A stretch of 64,000 bases of DNA from an uncultured Lachnospiraceae bacterium (GTDB taxonomy: Bacteria; Bacillota; Clostridia; Lachnospirales; Lachnospiraceae): NCBI GenBank assembly GCA_910578605.1, contig CAJTQG010000005.1, positions 49,540-113,539 of the forward strand, in the 5' to 3' direction. Position 1 is the first letter of the stretch, and each line of letters begins with the position of its first letter. Shown here one piece after another: positions 42,235 to 51,458 of this stretch. The position numbers and the translations under genes are program-made. The notes under the pieces were generated by a model, which saw nothing but the letters and a program-made list of their open reading frames with translations, was not told where the DNA came from and made no database searches.

Positions 42235-43803
42235 ATGAGAGATAATCTTGATCTATTTTGGGAAAATGTAGAAAGTATGTGTAAAAAAGATTACCTTAAA
42301 TTTTTCAATGAAATCAATGAATTGCTTGAGAAATTTAGTGAATGGTATCTTTCATTACCTTGTGAACAGCAATTGCAAGTTGCAGATAAGATGGAACAAA
42401 TGGGCAAAGAAGCTGGAAAGTCTATTAAATATTTAATTTTCACATTTTTGCTGAAAATGACTAAAAAGAAAAAATATTGTAAAGCTATTTATGAAATGGC
42501 TATGGATGATAAGGAATTGACAAAGGAGAATAAATATTTTATTTATTATCAGTTATCTGGGGAAAATTTTCAAAATACAGGTCCCATAGATATGGAGCTT
42601 AAAATATTGATATATCAATTCTATCATCAGGTTTATTCAGAATATTTTTGGCAATTTAAGGAGGAGTTAAGAGAACTTCCCCAGGAGAATAGAAACTCTG
42701 ATGTGGTCATTGTTTTTATCAGTCAATTTTTGACAATGGAACATGGGCCTACAAAGACAGCTTTAGATAGGTGTTATGTATTGGCAAAGACTTTAAAGAA
42801 AAAAGTTTGGTTAATCAATACTGCAGAATTTATGTCTTCTGTAGGATATATCCCTATATTTAGGGGAAGTATGGCAAATTATCGTCAGGATTGGTGTGAG
42901 AAGACAGAAATTGAGTACAAGGGAGAAGTATTTCAATTTTTTCAATGTGTCAACTATATGCCAAATGATGGGGAGATAAAAAATATAATTCATTTTGTAA
43001 AAAAGGTGTCTCCATGGAGAATTTTTCATATTGGGGGAGGCAGCATGGTGATGGATTTATGTGATAAATTAGTGCCAGGGATGGTGGTGAATACCGTACA
43101 TTCTCATTTATCATGCACAGAGAGTGCATATCAGCTGATTGGCAGAAAATTAACACAGGAGGATGAGCAGCTGTTTAAACATTTAGGTAAGCCATTGTCC
43201 CATGTGATTGAATGTCGTTTTACCTTTGCACTGCGTGAGCAAGAGCATATATATACAAGAAAGGATTTGGGAATTCCTAAAGAAAAATTTGTTGTGTTGA
43301 TTGTTGGTGCGCGATTGGATGAAGAAATAAAAGAGGAGTTTGTCAGGTTATTAAACGGCTTGATGGAACATGGTATATTTATTGTGTTTATGGGCAGCTT
43401 TGATAAGTACAAGGATTGGTGTGAAAAAGAAGCTGTTTGGAGGGGCAATAGTCGATATTTAGGTTTTATGGCGGATGTATTAGCTGTCAATGAGTGCTGT
43501 GATTTGTATTTAAATCCTATTAGAAACGGAGGGGGAACTTCCGTAGTGGAAGCTTTCTATAAGGGACTTCCTGCTGTTACTTGTCCTGTGGGAGATGTAT
43601 TTTTAGGAGCCGGTGATAATTTTACAGTGGAAAACTATGAGGAGATGGAAAGAATAACATTAAAATATGCCACAGATAAGATTTTTTATCAGGAACAGTC
43701 ACAAAAAGCCAAGGAGCGTGCAAGATATTTGATGGACAGTGAGGGGATTTTTCCAGAGGCAATAAAGGAAATGGAATACCGACAAAAACAAAAAACAATA
43801 TAA
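42235..43803 (+). CDS. Glycosyltransferase-like protein (GT-B C-terminal domain)
   Basis: 522 residues. Helical N-terminal 170 residues of unknown role, then a Rossmann part and a nucleotide-sugar-binding C-terminal lobe: FVVLIVGARLDEEIKEEFVRLLNGL, SRYLGFMADVLAVNECCDLYLNPIRNGGGTSVVEAFYKGLPAVTCPVGDV. The E-A-x7-P pattern and NPxRxGGGT loop are GT4/GT41-like. Donor and acceptor unknown. Followed 30 bases later by pseB on the same strand, so probably part of one transcript. Confidence 0.72.
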   Translation: MRDNLDLFWENVESMCKKDYLKFFNEINELLEKFSEWYLSLPCEQQLQVADKMEQMGKEAGKSIKYLIFTFLLKMTKKKKYCKAIYEMAMDDKELTKENKYFIYYQLSGENFQNTGPIDMELKILIYQFYHQVYSEYFWQFKEELRELPQENRNSDVVIVFISQFLTMEHGPTKTALDRCYVLAKTLKKKVWLINTAEFMSSVGYIPIFRGSMANYRQDWCEKTEIEYKGEVFQFFQCVNYMPNDGEIKNIIHFVKKVSPWRIFHIGGGSMVMDLCDKLVPGMVVNTVHSHLSCTESAYQLIGRKLTQEDEQLFKHLGKPLSHVIECRFTFALREQEHIYTRKDLGIPKEKFVVLIVGARLDEEIKEEFVRLLNGLMEHGIFIVFMGSFDKYKDWCEKEAVWRGNSRYLGFMADVLAVNECCDLYLNPIRNGGGTSVVEAFYKGLPAVTCPVGDVFLGAGDNFTVENYEEMERITLKYATDKIFYQEQSQKAKERARYLMDSEGIFPEAIKEMEYRQKQKTI

Positions 43804-43833
43804 AAGATAAAATATAAGATGGAGGATAGAAAG

Positions 43834-44823
43834 ATGTTAAATGACAAAACTATTTTAATTACAGGAGGAACAGGTTCTTTTGGAAAGAAGTTTTTGGAGA
43901 TGATATTCAAAAACTATAAGCCAAGGAAAGTTATTATTTATTCTAGGGATGAATTTAAGCAGAGCGTTATGCAGGCAGAATACAGAGATAAAGTGGATAT
44001 GTCAAAAGTACGTTTTTTTATTGGAGACGTAAGGGATAGAGAGAGATTGTATAGAGCTTTTGAGGGGGTAGACTATGTGATTCATGCGGCAGCTATGAAA
44101 CAGGTGCCTACATGTGAATACAATCCTATGGAGGCAATAAAAACCAATATTCATGGGGCGCAGAATGTGATTGATGCGGCGCTTGACAAAGGAGTTCAGA
44201 AGGTGGTGGCTCTATCCACAGACAAGGCGGTTAATCCTATTAATTTATATGGTGGAACAAAATTAGTTTCGGACAAACTGTTTATTGCGGCTAACGCCTA
44301 TACAGGAAAAAAAGGAACTGTATTTTCTGTAGTGCGCTATGGAAACGTAGCTGGAAGCAGAGGCTCTGTTATTCCTATTTGGGAGAAAATAATAAAAGAG
44401 GGTGGTACTACATTAGGTGTCACAGATATGCGTATGACTAGATTTTGGATTACTCTGGAGCAGGGAGTTAATTTAGTGTTTAAGGCATTAGAGGAATCTA
44501 AGGGCGGCGAGACTTACATTTCTAAGATTCCTTCTTTCCATATTGGAGATTTGGCAAAGGCTATGCTGCCTAAATGTACCATTGATGAATTTGGCATTCG
44601 GGAAGGGGAAAAGCTCCATGAAGTAATGGTAACAAAGGATGATTCCCGCTCAACCTATGAGTATGACAAGCACTATATCGTTTATCCAAACTATACTTGG
44701 CATGACAAGCAGGCCGTATTGCCTGGGGGGAGGAGAGTGCAGGATGGATTTGAGTACAATTCTGGAACAAATGTAGAGTGGCTTGGAGTGGAGGAGCTTA
44801 GAGAAGCCCTAAAACACATGTAA
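43834..44823 (+). CDS. pseB: UDP-GlcNAc 4,6-dehydratase (inverting) PseB
   Basis: 329 residues, extended SDR. NAD(P) loop TGGTGSFGKKF, YxxxK replaced in the family by the usual NLYGGTK motif, TDKAVNPINLYGGTKLVSDKLF, and SVVRYGNVAGSRGSVIPIW. First step of pseudaminic acid synthesis (4,6-dehydration with 5-epimerisation). ATG 43834 has GGAGG 8 bases upstream; the earlier ATG at 43819 contains that site. PseC, F, G and I are not in the window, but PseH is next on the other strand. Confidence 0.93.
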   Translation: MLNDKTILITGGTGSFGKKFLEMIFKNYKPRKVIIYSRDEFKQSVMQAEYRDKVDMSKVRFFIGDVRDRERLYRAFEGVDYVIHAAAMKQVPTCEYNPMEAIKTNIHGAQNVIDAALDKGVQKVVALSTDKAVNPINLYGGTKLVSDKLFIAANAYTGKKGTVFSVVRYGNVAGSRGSVIPIWEKIIKEGGTTLGVTDMRMTRFWITLEQGVNLVFKALEESKGGETYISKIPSFHIGDLAKAMLPKCTIDEFGIREGEKLHEVMVTKDDSRSTYEYDKHYIVYPNYTWHDKQAVLPGGRRVQDGFEYNSGTNVEWLGVEELREALKHM

Positions 44824-44852
44824 ATTTATTTGTATAAATACAAACATAAAAT

Positions 44853-44956
44853 AAAAGCTTGGCAGATATGCAAATGCAATTCAGCTGAGAGAGGGCAGGA
44901 TAATCTGCCTCTTCTTATATGCTGGGAATGCATTTTAATTGTCTGTCAAGCTTTTT
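44853..44956. terminator. Very long imperfect hairpin between convergent pseB and pseH
   Basis: Outer stem AAAAGCTTGGCAGA/TCTGTCAAGCTTTTT, middle AAATGCA/TGCATTT with CAGC/GCTG, and tip GAGGGCAG/CTGCCTC around gataat. About 104 bases fold nearly end to end. T-run on the plus strand; probably a bidirectional terminator, but its length is like a small inverted-repeat element. Confidence 0.6.
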
Positions 44957-44970
44957 GTTCAGATGGAAAC

Positions 44971-45534
44971 TTATGGATTGCTTTCTGTTGAAGATTGAAT
45001 GATGATTTTTTCATATTGGAAGCGGTGGCGCATTTGCTCCCAATCTTCTTTGCAAATGCCCATTTCAACCACATCATAATATTCACCATTCTTATAAATA
45101 TGTTTCTTTCTTGTGCCCTCTATTACACTGCCGCACATTTGATGCATTCGTATAACTGCTTTGTTAAAAGCAAATATTTCACCGCAAATTTTATTAAGAC
45201 CAAGTGTATAAAAGACATAATCATATAGATTCCATTCTAGGGAGAGAATCTCTTTTAAAGTTGGTTTTTCTTTGGAGGCAATATAATAACCCCATTCACA
45301 GCGCTGGTGAGTTCTGTCTATATCCGTTATGTTTAGTACACCCACTGCTTTTTGGTTGTATTGAATAATAAAGTGAATATTTTTTGTGTCATGTTTACTT
45401 TTTTCGTACCATTCCCGCTGCTGTTCCAATGTCAATACGGGATCTGTGTACATGAATTTTGTGATATTTGGCTGCATCCGCCAATGCATAATCATATCCA
45501 ATTCTTCCTCCAAAATAGGACGTAGGCTTATCAT
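44971..45534 (-). CDS. pseH: PseH-type GNAT acetyltransferase (UDP-4-amino-4,6-dideoxy-beta-L-AltNAc N-acetyltransferase)
   Basis: 187 residues from ATG 45534 (AAAGGA 10 bases upstream; the ATG at 45564 has no site). GNAT fold with ISLRPILEEELDMIMHWRMQPNITKFMYTDP, the family HWRNxPxIxxxM start, VGVLNITDIDRTHQRCEWGYYI, and the AcCoA helix region LGLNKICGEIFAFNKAVIRMHQMCG. PseH acetylates the 4-amino group in the pseudaminic pathway. It is the last gene of the minus-strand operon and faces pseB. Confidence 0.85.
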   Translation of the reverse strand: MISLRPILEEELDMIMHWRMQPNITKFMYTDPVLTLEQQREWYEKSKHDTKNIHFIIQYNQKAVGVLNITDIDRTHQRCEWGYYIASKEKPTLKEILSLEWNLYDYVFYTLGLNKICGEIFAFNKAVIRMHQMCGSVIEGTRKKHIYKNGEYYDVVEMGICKEDWEQMRHRFQYEKIIIQSSTESNP

Positions 45535-45607
45535 ATGATAGTATAATCCTTTCTCTTCTTTCATTTAAATATATACTAATGTAAAATAAAACAAAAAATA
45601 TCAGGTT

Positions 45608-46309
45608 TTACAAAATGGCACAGCCATCAATTCCTAGAACCTGTCCGCTAATATAGGAAGCATTTTCAGAGGACAAAAAGAAAATGGCTTTTCCGATTTC
45701 CTCAGGGGTTCCTACACGTCCCATTCCAATTTGGGAGATACGCTTCTGCATAGCAGCAGGGGGAACATTTTGAATCAACGAGGTGTCAATTATGCCTGGA
45801 GCAACTGCATTTACACGGATGCCATAGGGAGAAAGCTCCTTGGCAGCAGATTTTGTGAAAGAGATAACTGCTCCCTTTGTTGCAGAATATACAGATTGTC
45901 CCGCATTTCCGTTCGTTCCAATAATGGAAGCTACATTGACAATACAGCCTGATTTTTTTCGTTTCATAAAACGGACAGCCAGCTGGGTTAATTCGATAGT
46001 AGAAAATACATTTATCTGAAATTGTTCCAGCATTTTGTCAGCAGAAATCATGCCAATCAAAGCATCTTCCATAATTCCGGCATTGTTCACAAGAACATCT
46101 ATTTTATCATGCTGTTTATAAATATCAAGAAAAGCTTCCTTGATGGTGGAGGTGTCACGTACATCTGCCTCAATAGATATCACATCAGGATGTGCCGATG
46201 GATGTCTGGAGATAGAGTAGACAGTGTGATTTTGGGCTAAAAATTCTTCAGCCGCTGCACTGCCGATTCCTCGGTTTCCTCCAGTGATAATAACAATTTT
46301 TTTTGACAT
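45608..46309 (-). CDS. Short-chain dehydrogenase/reductase (FabG-like)
   Basis: 233 residues. Complete classical SDR: NAD(P) motif TGGNRGIGSA (residues 9-18), NNAG, catalytic Ser in VASIIG, YSATK (Tyr-x-x-x-Lys) and PGIIDT. FabG-like by length and motifs. In this sugar operon it may reduce a keto sugar or a 3-oxoacyl group on the acyl chain made by the ACP/Lux-like genes. AGGAGC precedes the ATG. Substrate not determinable. Confidence 0.88.
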   Translation of the reverse strand: MSKKIVIITGGNRGIGSAAAEEFLAQNHTVYSISRHPSAHPDVISIEADVRDTSTIKEAFLDIYKQHDKIDVLVNNAGIMEDALIGMISADKMLEQFQINVFSTIELTQLAVRFMKRKKSGCIVNVASIIGTNGNAGQSVYSATKGAVISFTKSAAKELSPYGIRVNAVAPGIIDTSLIQNVPPAAMQKRISQIGMGRVGTPEEIGKAIFFLSSENASYISGQVLGIDGCAIL

Positions 46310-46416
46310 ATGTTTGCTCCTGTTCTTTCTATATCATTATATCATTGTCTTTTCGATGTTTTTTATTTTAACATAGAAAAAGAAAGGTGTCAAAAGCTCT
46401 ATAAGCATTCAAAATA

Positions 46417-47718
46417 CTATGCATTGTCAATATTATCGGACCATTCACACACAGTATAATTTAACAGAATATATTTTTTTCCCTTTTCTTGAAGTAATTT
46501 AGACACTGGCTTGTGTGCGGAATCAGGAACAACAATGTATATAAGGTCATCCTCTAAATGATCGATAATATCTGGTTTTTCAATATCTAAACACTCAAAT
46601 TGTCCTTGGCATTTTAAATCTACAGCATGTGTGAGCTGCCAGTGAGGAAAATACATATCAATGGCATTCTTTATAATGGTGGATTTATTTACTGTACCCC
46701 AGATTACATATTTTATTGGTTTGCTGTGGTCTATGGGAACTTGTTCTATATAACTTTTAATCGTTTCATGATAAACACATTTTTCCCTTTTTTCATAAAA
46801 ACTGCTTAAGTCATAGATGTCTTTGATTTCATCATATTTTTGTTGAATTTGTTTTTTAAATATTTTTTTCATATAAGCTTTTTCTTCCTCATATTCCACA
46901 GGAGCCGGATTCCAGTCAATGTCCTTAAAGGTGTGAGGGGAATAGAGAGGCAGAAATTTATCTAACCATGCAAAAATGCCAGCAGTGTTGTCATGCACCA
47001 CAATAACCGGAAGTCCCATTGCCATACAGGGAACAGAGGCATGTAATCTGGAGGTTACCACAAGGGAAACTTCATTTTGGTAATACTCCATTCTCTTTTT
47101 AGTGTATTTCCATATTTCTTTGCTTTCTTCTTTGGTGAGTATGTGCTCACCTGTTGTCCGCTGAATGGGAACAAGATGAGAGGCATATTCAATCCGGTCT
47201 CGCAGTTCCATTGGAACATAAGGTTCTAGAGATTTAGGTGTATCAATAAATAATATTTTTCCGTTGGAGGGTACTTTGGCACAGCGGGGCATCAGTGCAG
47301 TGACGCATCCGGATAGATAGGAACGGATATTGTGTTTTCTCATATTAAGCATTGTAAATTCGTCTCGACAGCCAATTGGCTCATGCATCCGGAAAAAGTC
47401 GGCCACCTGGTCCGGCATAGAAGAGTGTAAATTATAACTAATATAAAATGGGATTATTTTTTTAGAGATAGGATATACCGTCTGCTGTAAATATGCTTGA
47501 TTTAATAAATTATTAAATGAATTCATCATTAAAAATATATAATCCCCATCATAGGAGTCAAGTTCAAATTTACTGACCATATCAATTTGGTCTGTCAAAT
47601 TCATTTCCTGTAGAATTTGATACATGGCATAGGATTGAATATAGTCTCCAATATTCTGCCAATCCCTTCCATCAAGAGCTAGTTTTTGATGTTCATATGA
47701 TAATACACCTATTTTCAT
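46417..47718 (-). CDS. Polysaccharide pyruvyl transferase family protein
   Basis: 433 residues. Pyruvyl-transferase-like core: GRDWQNIGDYIQSYAMYQIL near the N terminus, PIGCRDEFTMLNMRKHNIRSYLSGCVTALM (the CSA-like RD...L..G pattern) and VVTSRLHASVPCMAMGLPVIVVHDN. Adds a ketal pyruvate to a glycan or acts as a related glycosyltransferase. A C-terminal ~100-residue Rossmann-like extension (PIKYVIWGTVNKSTIIKNAIDMYF) resembles the N-terminal part of the next gene product. Middle of the minus-strand operon. Confidence 0.8.
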   Translation of the reverse strand: MKIGVLSYEHQKLALDGRDWQNIGDYIQSYAMYQILQEMNLTDQIDMVSKFELDSYDGDYIFLMMNSFNNLLNQAYLQQTVYPISKKIIPFYISYNLHSSMPDQVADFFRMHEPIGCRDEFTMLNMRKHNIRSYLSGCVTALMPRCAKVPSNGKILFIDTPKSLEPYVPMELRDRIEYASHLVPIQRTTGEHILTKEESKEIWKYTKKRMEYYQNEVSLVVTSRLHASVPCMAMGLPVIVVHDNTAGIFAWLDKFLPLYSPHTFKDIDWNPAPVEYEEEKAYMKKIFKKQIQQKYDEIKDIYDLSSFYEKREKCVYHETIKSYIEQVPIDHSKPIKYVIWGTVNKSTIIKNAIDMYFPHWQLTHAVDLKCQGQFECLDIEKPDIIDHLEDDLIYIVVPDSAHKPVSKLLQEKGKKYILLNYTVCEWSDNIDNA

Positions 47719-47789
47719 GTTTGTTTTTATCCTTTCATATCTTATGGGAATGATTTATCCTGCACATTATCCTTAATTAAGAATGTTGT

Positions 47790-48938
47790 TTATTTATTTT
47801 TGTAATATGCATAAAAATTATGGTTGGTATGCTGCTGCTCCTTTGGAGGAAGCTGCATATAATCGCCGAAGATTTGTGTTAAGTAATGTTCATATCCCTT
47901 TGGCGCCCAGAATATTCTGTCCTCAAAGGGCATCTCAATATGCTCTGCATAATCAGCTTGATCCAAAATTTCTTTATAAAAGTAGGAACCTAAAACAGCT
48001 CCCGCTTTTTTATAATGGTAAAAATCATATTGCAATAAATAGTCAATTAATATTTTAATATTATTTCTGCATTTGGAGTAGGAATACAATGTATTATAGC
48101 ATTGTGTTTCAAGCTGGCGAGCCTTTACCATATAATCCTTTCCTGCTTGTCCATCAGGGATTCCTGTCAGCAGAAATATATCAATACTGACCCCTGTAGT
48201 GCTCTGGATAGGAAAACGATTCATGTCCATAATCGTTTCCGTGTCAACAAGAAGTGAACAGTCATCAAAATAATCCAACTCATCATCAAACATGGAAATC
48301 AGCTTGTATCGTTTGTCATTTTTTAATATCTCTGACAGCTTCATTAAGTCCTTAATTTCCATGACGATATCAATATCGTCATCCCAAGGAATATAACCTT
48401 TGTGTCTGACAGCTCCTATTAATGTGCCGCCGCTGATACAGTAATGCAAACCATGCTTTTGGCATAGGTTTTGCAGGTAATCTAAAATATCTAACTGATG
48501 CCGTTTACATTCAGATAATGTCATCTTTTTATAGCCGCTTCTGTCTTCAAAGTTATATTGATTCATTAGTTTAGGTAAATCAATAACTTTGACAACATCA
48601 GTACCATATTCATATCCTAATTTTGCTAATTGTTCAATCATAGCTTCCTGGTGCGCAGACGCAATTAAAATTAATGCATTGTTTCGATAAGGACATAATA
48701 AATTTTCCGGCCCATAAATGTTTACCTGAAACGCAGTTTCACCCTGTCTGGCAGAATCATTGTCAATTATTGCAGAAACCTGGATTCCTTTAGTGCGAAG
48801 ATAACTGATTATCATTCCGCTGATACGGCTGGAGCCAAACATAATCCATTCTTTTTTGCAGGCATATTGTGAAGCGAGCCTATCTAGGTTATTGTAGAAT
48901 ATGTTAAGTGCTTGTTTGTGTCTTTTATAATATTGCAT
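47790..48938 (-). CDS. LicD family nucleotidyltransferase-like protein with N-terminal Rossmann domain
   Basis: 382 residues. N-terminal about 110 residues: WIMFGSSRISGMIISYLRTKGIQVSAIIDND, a CoF/WcbM-like NAD-binding-type fold. C-terminal LicD domain: LHYCISGGTLIGAVRHKGYIPWDDDIDIVMEIKDL (about 165-200) with the catalytic GG...DDD. LicD proteins attach phosphocholine or other phospho-alcohols to sugars. Start ATG shares one base with the upstream stop (TAATG), so it is translationally coupled. With the cytidylyltransferase at 50027 it suggests a CDP-linked phospho-substituent. Confidence 0.85.
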   Translation of the reverse strand: MQYYKRHKQALNIFYNNLDRLASQYACKKEWIMFGSSRISGMIISYLRTKGIQVSAIIDNDSARQGETAFQVNIYGPENLLCPYRNNALILIASAHQEAMIEQLAKLGYEYGTDVVKVIDLPKLMNQYNFEDRSGYKKMTLSECKRHQLDILDYLQNLCQKHGLHYCISGGTLIGAVRHKGYIPWDDDIDIVMEIKDLMKLSEILKNDKRYKLISMFDDELDYFDDCSLLVDTETIMDMNRFPIQSTTGVSIDIFLLTGIPDGQAGKDYMVKARQLETQCYNTLYSYSKCRNNIKILIDYLLQYDFYHYKKAGAVLGSYFYKEILDQADYAEHIEMPFEDRIFWAPKGYEHYLTQIFGDYMQLPPKEQQHTNHNFYAYYKNK

Positions 48939-50017
48939 TATAGTCCTTTCTGTGTTTTAATATCATGAATCATACGAATGTAAGTTTCCTTTAGGTTAAT
49001 TTTCGGCAGCCAACCTAGGGCTCTTAGTTTACTGGAGGAAAGGCGCAAAGCAGTATCAGGAGCATATTTGGCAGATGCAGAAGTATCTGCAGTTATTTGC
49101 ACATGGAAATGTATGTCAGGAAGTTCATTTGCCACCATCATAGCCATCTCTTTAATTTGCATGGTAGATTCTTCATTACATACAGTGTATGCTTCCCCCG
49201 GTTCCCCTTTTAATAACAGCATAAGAATAGCTTCAGCGGCATCGCTGATATATACATAGTTTCCATAAGAGTTTCCTAATGTGTGCATGTGAAAGGTAGA
49301 AGAGGTGATAGCACATTGGGCAAGCTGGGCGAAGATGCGGTTTTCACTAGGAAGGGTTGCTGTACCAAAGGTTTGGGCTAGCCGTGCGGTTTTTACAGGA
49401 ACATTATATTCGGACGCATAGCATTTGCATAAACATTCAACCATCCGCTTACTCTCTGGATAGCAGCTTCTTACATGATTCAAGGGTATTGTTCCCAATT
49501 GATTTTCTGTGCAACGCTCTGTTTTATTGTCAGTTGTTGCTCCAAATACTTCCATGGAGGAAAGAAAAACAATTCCTTCACATTTTTTTTCATGCGCCAG
49601 TTTCAATAATTTCATGGTTCCGTTCATTGAAGTTTGAATGACTTCAACAGGATGTTCAATCATTTGCAGGGAATTGGTAACGGCGGCACAGTGAATAATA
49701 TAGTCTATATTGCCGTCAATGGACAGAGAAGAGCTTTGGGACAAATCATCTTCCACAATTTCTAAGTATTCCGTAGTGTTTATTTTAATATTAAATGGAC
49801 TTAACAATGAATTTAATTTTTCTTTATTGCGCACAACGGCAATTATATAGCATGGATATTTGGAAGTGAGGTTAAAATATAAAAACATCTTTAAAAGCCA
49901 AGAGCCAATATAACCACTTGCACCGGTAATTAAAATTGTTTTCCCCTCAAAAGGAGACAGATGTCCTTTTTGTATAATACGCTCAAAATCTTCTTGAAGA
50001 TATTTTGATAAAAACAT
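48938..50017 (-). CDS. NAD-dependent nucleotide-sugar epimerase/dehydratase
   Basis: 359 residues, extended SDR with ILITGASGYIGSWLLKMF (GxxGxxG), FLSSMEVFG and YPESKRMVECL (Tyr-x-x-x-Lys). Closest in wording to UDP-sugar 4-epimerases or decarboxylase-type enzymes. AGGAGGG precedes the ATG. It lies between the cytidylyltransferase (9-base gap) and LicD (1-base overlap), so the three likely make and transfer a CDP-linked group. Exact reaction unknown. Confidence 0.85.
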   Translation of the reverse strand: MFLSKYLQEDFERIIQKGHLSPFEGKTILITGASGYIGSWLLKMFLYFNLTSKYPCYIIAVVRNKEKLNSLLSPFNIKINTTEYLEIVEDDLSQSSSLSIDGNIDYIIHCAAVTNSLQMIEHPVEVIQTSMNGTMKLLKLAHEKKCEGIVFLSSMEVFGATTDNKTERCTENQLGTIPLNHVRSCYPESKRMVECLCKCYASEYNVPVKTARLAQTFGTATLPSENRIFAQLAQCAITSSTFHMHTLGNSYGNYVYISDAAEAILMLLLKGEPGEAYTVCNEESTMQIKEMAMMVANELPDIHFHVQITADTSASAKYAPDTALRLSSSKLRALGWLPKINLKETYIRMIHDIKTQKGL

Positions 50018-50026
50018 AATTCCCTC

Positions 50027-50743
50027 CTAATTTAGCTGCTGATTTTCTTTTGCATCATACAGTGCACGAAACATATAAAAGTCACTTGGAGTTGTGATTT
50101 TTATATTTTCCGGGGAACCCTCCACAATGGATACAGGGTAATTGTAATGTTTCATCATACTGCATGAATCAATCATATTAAGAAAGCCATCTTGTTGGGC
50201 TAACTTATGAACTTTTAAAATATCTTTTAAGTAAAAGCTCTGAGGCGCCCTGGCACACCTGGATTTACTGCGGTCAGGTATATCCGTTACTTTTTCGTTG
50301 TTATCTACTAGTATAAATGTTTCAGTGGCAGGTACAGTAGTAATAGCACTGCCATGTTTTTTTACACAAGCAATGTTTTTACTGATTGTTTTTGAATCGA
50401 TAAGGGGACGAACACCATCATGGATTAAAACGATGTTGTCGCCGCAACCGAACTGGTCTTCGGCGGCAGACAAGCCGTTGTATATGGATAACTGTCCGGT
50501 CTGGCCTCCGGGAACTATTTTTTGTATTTTATCTAAACGATACCTGTATTTCATTTCTTCCATGTATGAAATCCAGTTTTCAATACAGACTACAATAATA
50601 GAATCTATCTCGTTATGCTGTTCAAAAGCTTCTATAGTATGTACAATAATCGGTTTTCCATGCACCATCAAAAACTGCTTTGGCATGTCCTTTGCATTCA
50701 TGCGTATTCCAGAACCACCTGCAAAAATGATTGCTATATTCAT
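50027..50743 (-). CDS. IspD/TarI-family cytidylyltransferase
   Basis: 238 residues. Nucleotidyltransferase signature AIIFAGGSGIRMNAKDMPKQFLMVHGKPIIVHTIEAFEQH, and the family motifs VLIHDGVRPLI and IPDRSKSRCARAPQSFYLKDIL. Makes CDP-alcohols (methylerythritol, ribitol). As first gene of a glycan operon with LicD and an epimerase, a TarI-like role (CDP-ribitol or similar) is more likely than isoprenoid IspD. GGGAG lies 6 bases before the ATG. Confidence 0.85.
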   Translation of the reverse strand: MNIAIIFAGGSGIRMNAKDMPKQFLMVHGKPIIVHTIEAFEQHNEIDSIIVVCIENWISYMEEMKYRYRLDKIQKIVPGGQTGQLSIYNGLSAAEDQFGCGDNIVLIHDGVRPLIDSKTISKNIACVKKHGSAITTVPATETFILVDNNEKVTDIPDRSKSRCARAPQSFYLKDILKVHKLAQQDGFLNMIDSCSMMKHYNYPVSIVEGSPENIKITTPSDFYMFRALYDAKENQQLN

Positions 50744-51110
50744 TCAGTTCTCCCTTCAAGATGATAATAGATTTCAGTAAATCTAAAAGTAAAAATATAA
50801 ACATACATGATGTTGATTTTTAAATATAAAATATCAATATGTATATCGACATACTTTAGTTTAACTTTATATAGATAAGACAATTCAGAGAATATATTGA
50901 TATGGTTCATAAAGGATATTTTCCATAAGATGATTATGCCGATATTGGGCAGAAGGACGTGGGAATTTATAGAGTAAATCTTATTGTTGACAGAAAAGAA
51001 AATGAAAGCTAAAATAATGAGTAAAATAAACTAAAAATATAGATGACAATGAAACATATTAAAATGAAACATATCAATTTGGAAAAAACGGTAAAAGGAG
51101 AAAAAACGCC
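50744..51110. other. Divergent promoter region between the two glycan operons
   Basis: 367 AT-rich bases without a gene. On the plus strand a perfect sigmaD -10 GCCGATAT (50938-50945) lacks a good -35 (TTTT at 15 bases). Direct repeat ATGAAACATAT occurs twice near 51050-51075, 16 bases apart, just before the acp gene. The minus-strand promoter was not identified with certainty. Confidence 0.45.
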
Positions 51111-51350
51111 ATGAGCAACGTGGAAAAATATAATAAGGCATTTGTGGAAGCTTTAGAGATTACAGCAGATTTGCTGAATGAAAAATTAACATATCAAAGT
51201 ATAGAAAATTGGGATTCTGTAGGTCATATGAGTTTAGTGGCTGAGCTGGAGGATTCATTTGATATAATGATGGAGACAGATGATATTATTGATTTTAGTT
51301 CCTATGAAAAGGGGAAGGAAATTCTGAAAAAATATGGCATAGAAATTTAA
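51111..51350 (+). CDS. Acyl carrier protein
   Basis: 79 residues, four-helix ACP pattern. The phosphopantetheine serine is Ser36 in WDSVGHMSL (family motif DSxxxxxL). It is a dedicated ACP, not the housekeeping one: its helix II is less acidic than AcpP and it heads the LuxE/LuxC/AMP-ligase cassette. AAAGGAG lies before the ATG. Confidence 0.88.
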   Translation: MSNVEKYNKAFVEALEITADLLNEKLTYQSIENWDSVGHMSLVAELEDSFDIMMETDDIIDFSSYEKGKEILKKYGIEI

Positions 51351-51458
51351 TGATGGACGACAAAAGGATTGTGGGGTTTCTGCAATCTTTTTTCATCTAG
51401 AAGCATTTATTTCATAAATAGATATAAAAATATTTGTATGGAGGAAGGGGCAAAAGAG

